From Streptococcus mitis (GTDB lineage: Bacteria > Bacillota > Bacilli > Lactobacillales > Streptococcaceae), in the NCBI RefSeq assembly GCF_005844455.1, contig NZ_SPGF01000012.1, positions 1 to 33,756 of the forward strand: a stretch of DNA of 33,756 nt, in the 5' to 3' direction. Both the position numbers and the translations under genes were made by a program. The notes under the pieces are model-generated. The model saw only the letters and a list, made by a program, of their open reading frames with translations. It was not told the origin of the DNA and searched no databases. Positions 33,674 to 33,756 of the stretch are shown here, one piece after another (positions within the stretch are counted from its first letter, which is position 1; every line of letters starts with the position of its first letter).

Positions 33674-33756
33674 ATGAAGAAACAAAGCAAGTACCAAGAG
33701 GTCGTTTCCTATCTAAAAAATGGCATCGAGTCTGGACGTTTTCCGACGGGAAGCCG
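33674..33756 (+). CDS. GntR-family transcriptional regulator, start of gene (cut by window edge)
   Basis: An ATG with AGGGAGG upstream opens MKKQSKYQEVVSYLKNGIES then GRFPTGS and runs off the window. This is the start of a GntR-type winged-helix domain (YxxVxxxLxxxIxxGxFPxGxxLPS pattern). From memory, in pneumococcus the gene at this place, divergent from budA, is a GntR/MocR-like regulator with an aminotransferase-type domain; the C-terminal part cannot be seen here. Position divergent from budA suggests it may regulate that gene, but no operator is recognised. Confidence 0.75.
   Translation, partial: MKKQSKYQEVVSYLKNGIESGRFPTGS

Larger units (their letters stand above)
33571..33755. repeat. 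Direct repeat copy 2 (185 bp)
   Basis: The second copy of the budA/regulator divergent promoter region plus 27 codons of the regulator, one base longer than copy 1 because of the A8 homopolymer. The copy of the budA promoter (-10 at 33571-33576, -35 at 33594-33599) now points leftwards into the bacteriocin insert. Confidence 0.95.

Noticed and set aside
32294..33755. The pair of 184-bp repeats as long terminal repeats of a transposon
   Set aside because: They contain the host's divergent promoter and the regulator's first codons, not inverted ends or transposase; homologous duplication is the simpler reading.

Overview
The window is chromosomal DNA of a mitis-group Streptococcus (S. mitis / S. 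oralis / S. pneumoniae complex). The evidence is low G+C, abundant TGnTATAAT extended -10 promoters, two BOX repeats (including the classic boxA core), and gene content close to pneumococcus: clpE with a CtsR box, ezrA, gyrB, rodA, murB-potABCD, T-box alaS and budA. EzrA and several other proteins differ enough from my memory of the S. pneumoniae versions that a close relative seems more likely than S. pneumoniae itself.

Left part (1-17.2 kb): the start of an IS5-like transposase at the edge, a 222-residue protein of unknown function, folD, an amino-acid ABC permease/ATPase pair, a YkuJ-type small protein, clpE under a CtsR operator, a NUDIX hydrolase, a DUF1827-type protein, ezrA, gyrB, a HAD protein, a DJ-1/PfpI protein, rodA, dinG and a U32 tRNA-hydroxylation-type protein. 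Most are short minus-strand transcription units with clear terminators. Three of them (HAD, dinG, U32), plus the transposase, have the -10 box 6-8 nt before the ATG and no Shine-Dalgarno sequence, so they are probably leaderless mRNAs.

Middle (17.2-31.4 kb): a roughly 0.6 kb intergenic region with a BOX element, a two-gene ABC exporter, and a divergent cytoplasmic alpha-amylase whose promoter overlaps a perfect 30-bp LacI-type (MalR-like) palindrome. Next is an alaS operon controlled by an alanine T-box riboswitch; its first gene, a YxjI/LURP-one-related protein, is a pseudogene. Then comes murB-potABCD (cell wall plus spermidine/putrescine uptake), with a curious structured 159-nt spacer between murB and potA. 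A YhfC-type intramembrane protease lies downstream of budA (acetolactate decarboxylase).

Right end (32.1-33.76 kb): the accessory part. The budA / GntR-regulator divergent promoter region and the first 27 codons of the regulator occur twice as 184/185-bp direct repeats. They flank about 1.1 kb of AT-rich DNA that carries the remains of a secreted bacteriocin gene (resembling the streptococcin A-M57 type, with two frameshifts and two nonsense codons) coupled by a TAATG overlap to an intact 55-residue membrane protein, probably its immunity protein. This looks like a bacteriocin cassette acquired by recombination or duplication, in which the toxin has decayed and the immunity gene remains.
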